From: UBA12481 sp964416825
GTDB lineage: Bacteria > Bacteroidota > Bacteroidia > Bacteroidales > UBA12481
Direction: 5' to 3'
Assembly: GCA_964416825.1 (NCBI GenBank)
Contig: CAYQFT010000001.1
Location: 1-64,000 of the forward strand
DNA: 64,000 bases
Under the pieces are notes generated by a model. The model was not told the origin of the DNA. It was given only the letters and a program-made list of their open reading frames with translations, and did no database searches. The position numbers were made by a program, and so were the translations under genes. This document shows positions 44,451 through 53,551 of the stretch, piece after piece. Numbering within the stretch: the stretch's first letter is position 1; every line of letters begins with the position of its first letter.

Positions 44451-46286
44451 ATGAAAGCATTTTTCACTATCCTGAGAGAGTATGTCTTCCCTTATCGGGT
44501 GTATGCTTCACTCAATATTCTGTTTAATATCTTCGGGGTGCTGTTTTCCCTCCTTAGCCTGATCATGATTGGGCCATTCCTTAGAGTTCTGTTTGACCTC
44601 CATGGGACCGCACCAACACAGGTACCCTTTGAACTCTCAAGGCATTCTTTAGAGCAAAACTTCAATTATTTTCTTGGCCACCTGATTGAACAGCAGGGAA
44701 AACCGGCTGCGCTTTTATTTGTCAGCGGCCTGGCAGTTGCTCTGTTCTTTTTAAAAACATCCAATATATACCTCGCCAACTATTTCATGGCACCGATCCG
44801 GAACGGAGTTACCCGCGATATCCGGAACAAAATATACCGGCGAATTCTGGATCTCCCCCTGTCCTACCATACCCGTGAGAGGAAAGGAGATATCATGGCC
44901 CGCCTGACTCAGGATGTACAGGAGATTGAATGGTCTGTGATGGCATCGCTGGAGAAGTTTTTCCGAGATCCCTTAAACATTCTGATCTTTCTGGCCGGGA
45001 TGGTATTCATGAGCCCAAGCCTGACACTAATTGTGCTGATTCTCTTACCAGTCAGCGGGGTACTTATAGGCACGATGGGCAAAAATCTTCGGAAAACATC
45101 CGCTAAAAGCCAGAGCCAGATGGGGGTTCTGATGTCAACACTTGAGGAGACCCTTTCGGGACTAAGGATTATAAAAGCCTTCAATGCGGGAAACTGGTCT
45201 GAGAAACGCTTTCAAAATGAAAATCAGGCCTTTACCCGGATCATGAATTCGATTACCCGAAGGCGCGATCTTGCCTCTCCTCTATCAGAATTTCTCGGCT
45301 CCCTGGTAGTTGTGGGGCTAATGGTCATCGGCGGAAACCTGGTTCTGAAAGGCCAGGGCGGACTAAGTGCCCCCTCCTTTATCGCTTATATTGCGATCTT
45401 CTCGCAGATACTCACCCCAGCAAAATCCTTTTCAACGGCATATTATCATCTCAACAAGGGACTTGCGTCGATAGATCGAATAAATCAGGTTCTTGAAGCG
45501 CCTGTAACGATCCAGGATGATCCTGATGCACATACTCCCACCGGGTTTTCTGATTCTATCGAATTTGAGAACATAAGTTTTGCATATTCCGATCAGCCGG
45601 TTATCCGAAACATCAGCCTGTCGATCCGGAAAGGGGAAACTGTTGCCCTGGTAGGGCCTTCAGGCTCAGGAAAATCGACACTGGCCGACCTGCTGGCAAG
45701 GTTTTATGAGACCGACAGCGGACAGATTCTGATCGACGGAGTAGATGTTCGAAAGATTAGGACCACCGCGCTGCGAAACTTAATTGGAATGGTTCCGCAG
45801 GACCCACTACTGTTTAATGACACCATTGCCGCCAATATTGCATTTGGTGATGAAAATCCTGATCGTCAGGCAATAACCGAAGCGGCTCAGGTAGCCAACT
45901 CCTGGGAATTCATCTGTCAGACTCCGGAGGGCCTGGAAACCCGTTTGGGGGACCGCGGCAGCACGATTTCTGGCGGGCAAAGGCAGAGACTCTGCCTGGC
46001 CCGCGCGGTTTACCGTAATCCACCGATTCTGATTCTCGATGAGGCCACCTCCTCCCTGGATTCTGAATCGGAAAAGATGGTTCAGGAGTCACTCCTGGAA
46101 CTGATGCGGAATCGTACCACCATCATTATCGCCCATAGGCTGTCAACCATCCAGAATGCTGACCGTATCTATGTAATCCGGGATGGCCAGATCACAGAAT
46201 CGGGTTCTCATGCTGATTTAATGGATCAGCAAGGCGAATACCGCTATATGTTTGAACTGCAGAACCTCTCACCAAAAAAGGCATGA
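44451..46286 (+). CDS. ABC exporter, MsbA-like (fused membrane and ATPase domains)
   Basis: A 611-residue half-transporter from ATG 44451 (a TTG one codon earlier is less likely). Six membrane segments cover about residues 15-330. The ATPase domain has Walker A GPSGSGKST near 402, signature SGGQRQRLCLARA near 510, and Walker B ILILDEATSSLD. It is of the lipid A/lipid or multidrug exporter type; the substrate cannot be told. Forty-five bases separate it from purB. Its stop overlaps the B3/4 gene start by four bases. Confidence 0.93.
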   Translation: MKAFFTILREYVFPYRVYASLNILFNIFGVLFSLLSLIMIGPFLRVLFDLHGTAPTQVPFELSRHSLEQNFNYFLGHLIEQQGKPAALLFVSGLAVALFFLKTSNIYLANYFMAPIRNGVTRDIRNKIYRRILDLPLSYHTRERKGDIMARLTQDVQEIEWSVMASLEKFFRDPLNILIFLAGMVFMSPSLTLIVLILLPVSGVLIGTMGKNLRKTSAKSQSQMGVLMSTLEETLSGLRIIKAFNAGNWSEKRFQNENQAFTRIMNSITRRRDLASPLSEFLGSLVVVGLMVIGGNLVLKGQGGLSAPSFIAYIAIFSQILTPAKSFSTAYYHLNKGLASIDRINQVLEAPVTIQDDPDAHTPTGFSDSIEFENISFAYSDQPVIRNISLSIRKGETVALVGPSGSGKSTLADLLARFYETDSGQILIDGVDVRKIRTTALRNLIGMVPQDPLLFNDTIAANIAFGDENPDRQAITEAAQVANSWEFICQTPEGLETRLGDRGSTISGGQRQRLCLARAVYRNPPILILDEATSSLDSESEKMVQESLLELMRNRTTIIIAHRLSTIQNADRIYVIRDGQITESGSHADLMDQQGEYRYMFELQNLSPKKA

Positions 46287-46948
46287 TGATGCACCTGGTG
46301 ATACAACCTGAAATCAGGAATTATTTTCCCAATCTGGTGGTAGGTTTCTTATCGGGGACCATCCGCAACGGAGAGAACAATGAATCTCTCTGGGAGCTGA
46401 TAAATTCAAGGTGCAGCGAGATATCCACAAAAATGGATGCGGAATCAATCAGACAGGTGGCTGGCATTAAAGCCGGAAAACAAGCCTATCGAGAACTTGG
46501 TAAGGATCCCAACCGCTACCGGCTTTCCGCGGAAGCACTAATGAGAAGAATCGTCAAAGGCCAGCAGTTATATCGGATAAATACCGCGGTTGATGTTCTA
46601 AACCTCGTCTCCTTAAGATCCGGGATTACGATCGGGGGATTTGACTATGATCTGGTCAAGGGAAGCATCGGACTGGGGATCGGAAATCCTGGCGAGGAGT
46701 TTGAAGCAATCGGCCGGGGAGACTTGAACGTGGAATCGCTTCCAGTTTACCGTGACAGTGTGGGAGTTATTGGCAATCCCACATCCGATTGCACGAGAAC
46801 TCGCATCCGAGTGGATACATCAAGGGTTTTAATGCTGATAACCGGATTTTACGGCCCGGAGCCTGTTGTCCCTGTTCTGGAACAGCTTAAAGAATTATTA
46901 ACTGAATATTGTTTTCTTGGCCGGGCTGAAACTGGCCTCATTGAATAA
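46283..46948 (+). CDS. B3/4-domain protein (PheRS editing-like fold)
   Basis: A 221-residue protein of the COG3382-type B3/4 family. Key stretches are AGIKAGKQAYRELGKDPNRYRLSAEAL, NTAVDVLNLVSLRSGITIGGFD, and the closing DTSRVLMLITGFYGPEPVV. B3/B4 domains in PheRS beta edit mischarged tRNA; standalone copies may deacylate tRNA, but that is not proven here. Three ATGs in a row at the start overlap the ABC transporter stop. The end runs into the next gene only with the long start of that gene, which I did not use. Confidence 0.82.
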   Translation: MMMHLVIQPEIRNYFPNLVVGFLSGTIRNGENNESLWELINSRCSEISTKMDAESIRQVAGIKAGKQAYRELGKDPNRYRLSAEALMRRIVKGQQLYRINTAVDVLNLVSLRSGITIGGFDYDLVKGSIGLGIGNPGEEFEAIGRGDLNVESLPVYRDSVGVIGNPTSDCTRTRIRVDTSRVLMLITGFYGPEPVVPVLEQLKELLTEYCFLGRAETGLIE

Positions 46949-46958
46949 TATGGTAACA

Positions 46959-48233
46959 ATGAAAAGATTTGTCCTTTTATTGATTTGTTTATTAGGTGCA
47001 AAAATACCAATGAGTTTGTCTGGTCAGGAGCAGCCCGGATTTCCCTGGGATCCCTACAGGATTCTCAAATCGTGGAATTATGATGATCTGGTCCGATTGA
47101 AGGGTGAAGGTGAGCAGATTATTGACACATTGAGTGGTCAGGCTTTCATTGCCGGACTCTCCTATAAGGATTTTTGTTTAAACCAGGCCGGTACCCTGGC
47201 CTTCTATTTCACCAACGAGGATATTTCGCGCATGCAATTTCGGTTCTCTCATCCGGCAAAACCTGTGGATCAGGCCTTTGCCGACCGGATCATGCGGGAT
47301 ACAGCTGTAAGAAATGCCTATGAGCGGGAAGTCATGCGAAATGACTCACTCAGAAGGGATTCACTCGTGCAGGATGTATCCAGAATACTTGGCCCCCCGA
47401 TCACTGCCGGCACCACCTCACCGTCTGATAAGCGGGTAAGGTACTCTGCCACCTGGATCAATAACGGTTATTCATGTGTATTTAAGGATGATACCGAATA
47501 TGGCGACCTGGTATTCTCTCTCTCAATGGCATCGGCCTGGGTCAGCGGTGAATATGACATCGATGCGGCTACTGAAATCGTTCAAAGAACGGTAACCCAG
47601 ACCCGCAAGGTAACCTGGACCACCAGCTTATTGGCTCAGCCTGCAGATACTGGAAAAACAACATACCAGCGATTAATATTGGTACTGGATTATAAGAGCG
47701 GCGAACGATATGTCGAAAACCTTCCCGATTTGGAATATTCCTATTTGCCATCCATGCAGTTTGATGACACTGACGGGTCTGCTACTCTGGATGCCTGGAT
47801 TACAGTTCCTTTAAGCCCTGATGGTAAGGTTACCCGGCAGTTTATTTACTCTTTGCAGTTTAAGGAGCCTATTCTGGTATTTAATTCCTTTGACTTCCTG
47901 CCTGATGCAGTCCGTTTTGTCACCGGGAAGCAACTTGAAATCCACATGCTTGACGGAACCTTGCACCGGGTCGATGTCCCGGGTGAGTCGAAGGTCGCAA
48001 AAGCTTTCGGATCCGGTGGTTTACCCGTCAGGAATATAGAAATTCTACCGTCAGGATATTCCCAATTCAAGGCAACACCCAGAAACAGGGACGGCAGCAT
48101 GAATTTTATCGGAACTATTTTATTGATTGATGAATACACAAAAGAAAACTTTGGTGGAATAGAAATCTTATACCAATATGTTACCGGTGGATGGGATGTT
48201 AAAGAGATCCGTTTGTCTCCGATGAAAATGTAA
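46959..48233 (+). CDS. Secreted protein of unknown function
   Basis: About 424 residues from the ATG at 46959, giving MKRFVLLLICLLGAKI, a clear signal peptide. An earlier in-frame ATG at 46917 would overlap the B3/4 gene and place 14 residues before the signal. The mature protein is beta-rich with many acidic and aromatic residues (NYDDLVRLKGEGEQIID, DDTDGSATLDAWIT, YQYVTGGWDVKEIRLSP). I see no catalytic motif, no lipobox and no membrane span. It may be a periplasmic or surface protein. The family is not recognised. Confidence 0.75.
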   Translation: MKRFVLLLICLLGAKIPMSLSGQEQPGFPWDPYRILKSWNYDDLVRLKGEGEQIIDTLSGQAFIAGLSYKDFCLNQAGTLAFYFTNEDISRMQFRFSHPAKPVDQAFADRIMRDTAVRNAYEREVMRNDSLRRDSLVQDVSRILGPPITAGTTSPSDKRVRYSATWINNGYSCVFKDDTEYGDLVFSLSMASAWVSGEYDIDAATEIVQRTVTQTRKVTWTTSLLAQPADTGKTTYQRLILVLDYKSGERYVENLPDLEYSYLPSMQFDDTDGSATLDAWITVPLSPDGKVTRQFIYSLQFKEPILVFNSFDFLPDAVRFVTGKQLEIHMLDGTLHRVDVPGESKVAKAFGSGGLPVRNIEILPSGYSQFKATPRNRDGSMNFIGTILLIDEYTKENFGGIEILYQYVTGGWDVKEIRLSPMKM

Positions 48234-48284
48234 CTTGTCAGCCAGATTGTTCGTCTTATCTTTACTTTCAAAAACAACAAACCC

Positions 48285-49007
48285 ATGAAAACCAATATTG
48301 TAAATTTCCTTATCTTGATTTTTATAGTACTGACGCCATCTTGTTATGTGGGTATGCCCTGGAACGGCCTTGAGGGCGAGGGACCAGTGATTGAGAGAAA
48401 GGTTGAAATAAAGAAGTTCTCGGGAATTACTGTACCTGGAAACGCGAAGATATATCTGACTCAGGGTTCTGAGCAGACAGTCAGGATTGAAGGGCAAGAG
48501 AATATCATTGACAATTTGATTCTTGATGTTTCTGATGAGGTATGGAGAATTGAAGGCAAGAAGCCGGTCTGGAAAGCTGAAACGCTGAAAATATATATCA
48601 CGCTCGAGAACTTGAAGTTGATCAAGATTTCTGGCTCCGGGGATGTTTACACCCAGAATCACTTTACCGGAAAAAAGGACCTCGAGCTCAGAATATCAGG
48701 TTCCGGCACCCTCAATCTTGATATAGAAGCAGATGATATTGACGGAAGTGTAAGCGGCTCAGGCGACATTTTCCTCACTGGATCTGCGGATAAGTTGAAT
48801 CTGGGCATTTCGGGATCCGGAAAGATCAAGGCAGAAAAACTGGAAGCCCAAAGTGCCGATGTTCGCATCACGGGCTCAGGGAATATGGATGTTTGGGTAG
48901 TGGAAAAACTTGAGGCCAGTGTATCCGGCAGCGGGAATGTTTATTACTCTGGGAATCCCAGGGTAAATACCAGGGTCTCAGGATCAGGAAACGTTAGAGC
49001 CAGATAA
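48285..49007 (+). CDS. DUF2807 (GIN-domain) beta-helix lipoprotein
   Basis: A 240-residue protein with an apparent lipobox LTPSC. The rest is a solenoid of seven S/T-G-S-G turns spaced about 15-25 residues: KISGSGDVY, RISGSGTLN, SVSGSGDIF, GISGSGKIK, RITGSGNMD, SVSGSGNVY, RVSGSGNVR. DUF2807 proteins form such repeats and are frequent at Bacteroidota cell surfaces; the role is unknown, perhaps binding or adhesion. The stop is followed directly by the ATG of the HD-domain gene, so the genes are cotranscribed. Confidence 0.88.
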   Translation: MKTNIVNFLILIFIVLTPSCYVGMPWNGLEGEGPVIERKVEIKKFSGITVPGNAKIYLTQGSEQTVRIEGQENIIDNLILDVSDEVWRIEGKKPVWKAETLKIYITLENLKLIKISGSGDVYTQNHFTGKKDLELRISGSGTLNLDIEADDIDGSVSGSGDIFLTGSADKLNLGISGSGKIKAEKLEAQSADVRITGSGNMDVWVVEKLEASVSGSGNVYYSGNPRVNTRVSGSGNVRAR

Positions 49008-49559
49008 ATGAGCCTGGCCCCCATCCAGATCCTCCATAAGTACTTTGCCCCGCATTCGCTGGCTGGCCAGGTTTTATTGGAGCATAGCACCGCCGTAATG
49101 GAAAAAGCCCTTCTGATTGCTGGAAAGCTGGACTTGCCTGACCAGGAAAAGGCATTTATCAGGGATGCCTGTATGCTCCATGATATCGGAATTCTATATA
49201 CGCATGCTCCTGAAATAGGCTGTTATGGTGATTTGCCATATATCAGCCATGGTTATATGGGTCATGACCTGCTTGTCAGCGAAGGGTTGCCCTTGCACGC
49301 ATTGGTTTGCGAAAGGCATACCGGCGCAGGTATTACGATTAAGGACATTGAGGAACAAAACCTCCCAATCCCGCGCAGAGACATGGTTCCGGTCAGTCTG
49401 GCTGAAAAGATCATTGCATACAGCGATAAATTTTTCTCCAAGGATCCGACCAGGTTATCCGATGAAAAAATCTATGAAGATGTTTTATTCAGGATTGGCG
49501 TTCATGGCTCTGATAAGGCAGCTATCTTTGCTGAATGGCACCGAATGTTCAACCTGTAA
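49008..49559 (+). CDS. HD-domain phosphohydrolase
   Basis: A 183-residue HD-superfamily protein. Metal-binding residues: His in LLEHSTAVMEKA, His-Asp in MLHDIGI, and further His in ISHGYMGHDLL and ERHTGAG. It has no signal peptide and is probably cytoplasmic. Substrate unknown (nucleotides or RNA are typical). It begins directly at the DUF2807 stop and overlaps the NUDIX gene by 25 bases. Confidence 0.85.
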   Translation: MSLAPIQILHKYFAPHSLAGQVLLEHSTAVMEKALLIAGKLDLPDQEKAFIRDACMLHDIGILYTHAPEIGCYGDLPYISHGYMGHDLLVSEGLPLHALVCERHTGAGITIKDIEEQNLPIPRRDMVPVSLAEKIIAYSDKFFSKDPTRLSDEKIYEDVLFRIGVHGSDKAAIFAEWHRMFNL

Positions 49560-50251
49560 GACCGGATATAGAATTTCTTCCCGCCCACCTATCTGATCAA
49601 ACAGCCTATACATTTGCGATCATTGTTGCCCGGTACCGGAATTCCTGGATCTGGGTAAGGCATCGTGACCGAACGACCTGGGAGTTGCCTGCGGGGCATC
49701 TGGAACCCGGTGAAACTGCTGATCAGGCTGCGCAAAGGGAACTATTCGAGGAAACCGGAGCCATTTCCTTTGACCTGGAGTCGGTTGTATCCTACCAGGG
49801 AACTTATGAAGGAGCAGCTGTTTTTGGTAAGATATTCCTTGCTGAAATCCAGGAGCTTGGCGAGCTTCCCGACTTTGAAATAGTTGAAGTCCATACATTT
49901 ATGGATATTCCTTTGAATCTAACCTACCCAAACCTTCAACCTCAATTTTATCAATACGTTATGAATCAAATAGATGAATCAGGATTCAATGCCTTGACCC
50001 AGATGCAGAATATCGGGATAACACTTGCTGAGCACTTACATCAGGCTGGAATAAAAAATCCGGAGGAATTCCGATCACTTGGCAGTGAAAAGGCTTTCCT
50101 CCGGATTCAGGCCATCATGCCGGATGCATGCCTGAGCCAGCTATACGCAATGGAAGGCGCAATTCAGGGGGTCAGATGGCATAGCCTGGATCATGGCCGA
50201 AAAGAAGAATTACGTTTTTTTTACAATCAGTTGAATCCATCAAGTTTCTGA
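49535..50251 (+). CDS. NUDIX hydrolase fused to a TfoX C-terminal-like domain
   Basis: A 238-residue protein. The NUDIX box is complete at residues 54-76 (G-x5-E-x7-REL-x-EE-x-G as GHLEPGE then RELFEETGA). Residues about 155-230 match a TfoX C-terminal domain: LTQMQNIGITLAEHLHQAGI, EEFRSLGSEKAFLRIQ, SQLYAMEGAIQGVRW. TfoX/Sxy links to competence regulation, but this C-terminal helix-hairpin-like domain also occurs alone. The fusion may couple nucleotide hydrolysis to nucleic-acid binding. It overlaps the HD gene by 25 bases and lacZ tail-to-tail by 25. Confidence 0.82.
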   Translation: MAPNVQPVRPDIEFLPAHLSDQTAYTFAIIVARYRNSWIWVRHRDRTTWELPAGHLEPGETADQAAQRELFEETGAISFDLESVVSYQGTYEGAAVFGKIFLAEIQELGELPDFEIVEVHTFMDIPLNLTYPNLQPQFYQYVMNQIDESGFNALTQMQNIGITLAEHLHQAGIKNPEEFRSLGSEKAFLRIQAIMPDACLSQLYAMEGAIQGVRWHSLDHGRKEELRFFYNQLNPSSF

Positions 50252-53200
50252 CGTGCCAAGGAGGATTCATTCTCAATTAATCCGATCGGCCTCAGCCTAA
50301 AGCGGTACTGATATATTTTGCCTTCCAGCCGATATTCCGGATGTGTCCTTGCTCCCCATGAATCATCACCGCCTACGCCCATCTGGGCCAGGTCAATATT
50401 CACGCTAACCAGCTTTTTAGGAGTAACATCGATGGTGTGGCGGTTATACTGTGCCGGATTCTCCAATCGCCTGCTGTAATTCCGGTGTAAACTGGTAAAA
50501 TCTTCCGTCGTATTATGAAGGGCACTGAAGCAGATCAAAGGCTCGCCGGCAATTAGGATGCCTTGTCCCTGTCCATTGGTGAGGGTAAACCAGCGAACAT
50601 CCGTTCGGTATCCGTTTTCCTGCGGTCTTATATAGGGAGTGTACATTTCGGCAGCGCTGGTTTTATAGAGGCCGACAAATGATCCGGTCTTGCGGTCCCA
50701 ATAGTTTTCCCACGGTCCCCGACCATAGTATTTAATATTTTTGAATTCCTCGGGCAGGATCATGTTCATGCCGATGCGGGGAATCTCTGGCAATCCTTCC
50801 CGAAGTGCAGTGAAACTATAATCTACGCTAATCTCGCCGCATCCGTATACCTTATATCTCAAGGCCAATCCGGCAAAGACACCGGTTGAATCCTGCAGGT
50901 TAAAGCTGAAATCAAAAATGGCGAATTTCGGGTTTGACATCTCCGATCTGGTCTGGGCTAGAACGGCATTTCGCCCGGCTTTCTTCCAGATTAGAGAACG
51001 TTCCGGAAGGCCGTTCCCAAAATCATTATCAGTTGGAGCCCTCCAGAAATCAGGGATCAGGGGTTGCTGAAGCAGATCCGTTCTTTTGTATTTAAGGGAT
51101 ACCATTTTACCGGCTGACATATCGAATGCAACGCTGAAGTCCTTTCCCTCAAGGGTTACCAGGCTGCCCTCCTGTTTATTGGTCATATCGGAATAATCCT
51201 GAAAAGGAACCAGTTGGCGCTCTTTCTGAGCAGGGAGTTTGAATTGTTCTGCTGCATACGTATGATTGGCAGGAACAATTGTCCAGGAATCGGATCGTAA
51301 AGCGTTAACAGTCAAATAATACTCCACGCCAGGCTCAGGAACCGGCGATCGGAAAGGAATGGTTACAGTTGCTGCTTCACCGGGTGTTATATCAGGGCAG
51401 GGAATGGTTCCCTTTGCCAGTACCTTTCCGTCACCTTCCAGTGTCCAGGCGATCTCAAACGCACCGAGGCTCGTAAAGCCATAGCCATTGATAACTTTTA
51501 TCTTTCCGGATGTGACGTCCTCGTTGCTGAATTTTATGTATTGATAAACCTTTTTTACTTCTTTCAGGGAAGGATGAGGTGTACGGTCAGGAAAGACGAG
51601 ACCGTTGATACAGAAGTTCCCGTCAGTTGGCGTGCCGGGGGGTCCCCAATCGCCACCGTAGGCCCAAAACTTGATTCCCTTCTCGCTTGTTTTGGTTATT
51701 CCCTGGTCGACCCAATCCCAGATGAACCCGCCCTGAAGGTTTGGATAGGATTCAATCACGTCCCAGTAGTCCTTAAGATTACCAACTGAATTCCCCATGG
51801 CATGGGCATATTCACATTGAATTAGAGGACGGTCATTATCGGGATTCTGTGCATACTTTTCAATTTCATCAATAGTAGCGTACATCGGGCACCATATATC
51901 CGTATGGCGTTCCAATGTAAGGATCGATTCATTAACACCTTCGTACTGTACAGGCCTGGAAGGATCCCGTTGCTTGATCCACTGATAATCAGCAAGCATA
52001 TTCCGGCCATCACCAGCCTCATTACCCAGTGACCAGATGATTACGGAAGGATGGTTCTTATCGCGCTCAACCATATTGATTGTCCGTTCCATGTGGGATG
52101 CGGCCCATTCCGGTTTGTCGGCCAGAGTCACATCCTTGTCATACCCAATTCCATGTGACTCAATATTGGCTTCANNNNNNNNNNAGGTAAAGGCCATACT
52201 GGTCGCAAAGTTCATACCACCTCTCCGGCTGCGGATAATGCGAAGTTCTCACCGCATTGATATTGTGGCTTTTCATGGTCAGTATATCGAGCTTCATCGT
52301 AGCCTCGTCCAAAACATGACCGTTTTCCGGATGATGCTCATGAATATTAACGCCTTTAAGGTATACCGGAACTCCATTGACCAGAAACTGCTTGTTTTTC
52401 ATTTCCATCCGCCGAAAACCTACTGAAAGGCTGGTGGATTCCAGGATGCGGCCCCGGGGGTTTTTCAGGCTGATCAGGAGCGTATAGAGATTTGGCTGCT
52501 CGGCTGACCATTTTCTCACATTTGGCAAGGTTTCGCCAAATACGGCATGCATGGATCTTTCTTTGAGTTCAATCTTTTTACCCGACCTGAACACCTCTTT
52601 ATCCCCGTCAGTCAGAACTACCATCAGTTCATAGGTTGAATCTATGATGGCGGTATTCTCAAGTTCGATATCGAGCCCAAAAATTCCATCTGAATAATTG
52701 TCGCTAAGATCTGACGTTACGAAGAAATCCCTGATATGGACCGGCCGTCTTGCATAGAAGTACACATCCCGGGTTATTCCGCTCAAACGGAAAAAGTCCT
52801 GATCCTCAAGATAGCTGCCGTCACACCAACGGTAAACTTCCACGGAGAGTGTGTTCTTGCCTGGTTTTACAAATTTTGAGATATTGAATTCAGCCGGTGT
52901 TTTGCTGTCCTCACTGTAACCAACCATTTCACCGTTAATCCAGATATAAAAAGCAGATGATACCGCTCCGAAGTGAATATAGACTTCACGGTCTTTCCAG
53001 CTTGGAGGAATCCTGAAGTCGCGCTTATAGGACCCGACAGGATTGTTATCAGCAGGAATGTATGGCGGATTGTTCGGATAGGGATATACAATATTGGTAT
53101 AGATCGGAATCCCATAACCTTTTAATTCCCAATTTGATGGCACATCGATCAGGTCCCAGTCACTACAATCGAAATCATCCTTATAAAAATAGTATGGACG

Positions 53201-53482
53201 GTCTGCCGGCTTAGGGGAAAAATGGAATGACCATTTGCCGTTCAGGTTGTGAAAAAACTCAGATCCTTCCCTGTTTCCTGCCAAAGCGGCCATTTCGGTC
53301 TCATAGGAGAAAAAGGACGCCCTGGGTTTTTCCTTGTTAATATTATTTACGGCAGGATTCTCCCAGTCATGGGGCACTTTTTCTTTAAAAGGTACTCCAG
53401 CATATTTTTGGGTCTGCTGCGCACAGGAGGAAAACAAAACACCACCCATGAGGGTTACATAAAACAAAACAGTTCGGCTCAT
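50227..53482 (-). CDS. Beta-galactosidase, GH2 lipoprotein (interrupted by an assembly gap)
   Basis: A GH2 enzyme of about 1083 residues. The N-terminus has a lipobox LFSSC (Cys 20), so it is probably anchored in an envelope membrane. Sugar-binding and Ig-like domains come first, then a TIM barrel with acid/base Glu in SLGNEAGDG and nucleophile Glu in IQCEYAHAMGNS, then a C-terminal Bgal_small-like domain. The run of 10 N at 52175-52184 splits the frame into two open frames. Homologues read GLYLVDEANIESHG there; with CT before and T after the gap, six missing bases would restore the frame. I treat it as one intact gene. Confidence 0.9.
52175..52184. other. Assembly gap of 10 N inside the beta-galactosidase gene
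   Basis: Ten N occur between ...GLYCT and TGAAGCC on the minus strand. The family motif YLVDEANIE predicts six true bases, so the gap length is a placeholder. Confidence 0.9.
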
Positions 53483-53551
53483 TGGTTTTATCAGTTTTTG
53501 AGAGTCTTAAAATTACGAAACTATTCCTACTTTCGGCCAGTCTTTACCACC

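Noticed and set aside
46917..46958. Longer start of the secreted unknown protein
   Set aside because: It puts polar residues before the signal peptide and overlaps the B3/4 gene.
48285..50251. DUF2807-HD-NUDIX cluster as a cyclic-nucleotide defence unit
   Set aside because: No cyclase or effector is present; DUF2807 is a surface solenoid common in this phylum.
50227..53482. Beta-galactosidase as a pseudogene split by frameshift
   Set aside because: The break coincides exactly with a run of N; both halves are well conserved, so it is an assembly gap.
53249..53551. N-terminal extension of the M3 peptidase
   Set aside because: It overlaps divergent lacZ coding sequence and lacks family resemblance; the MNNPLLSAF start fits better.
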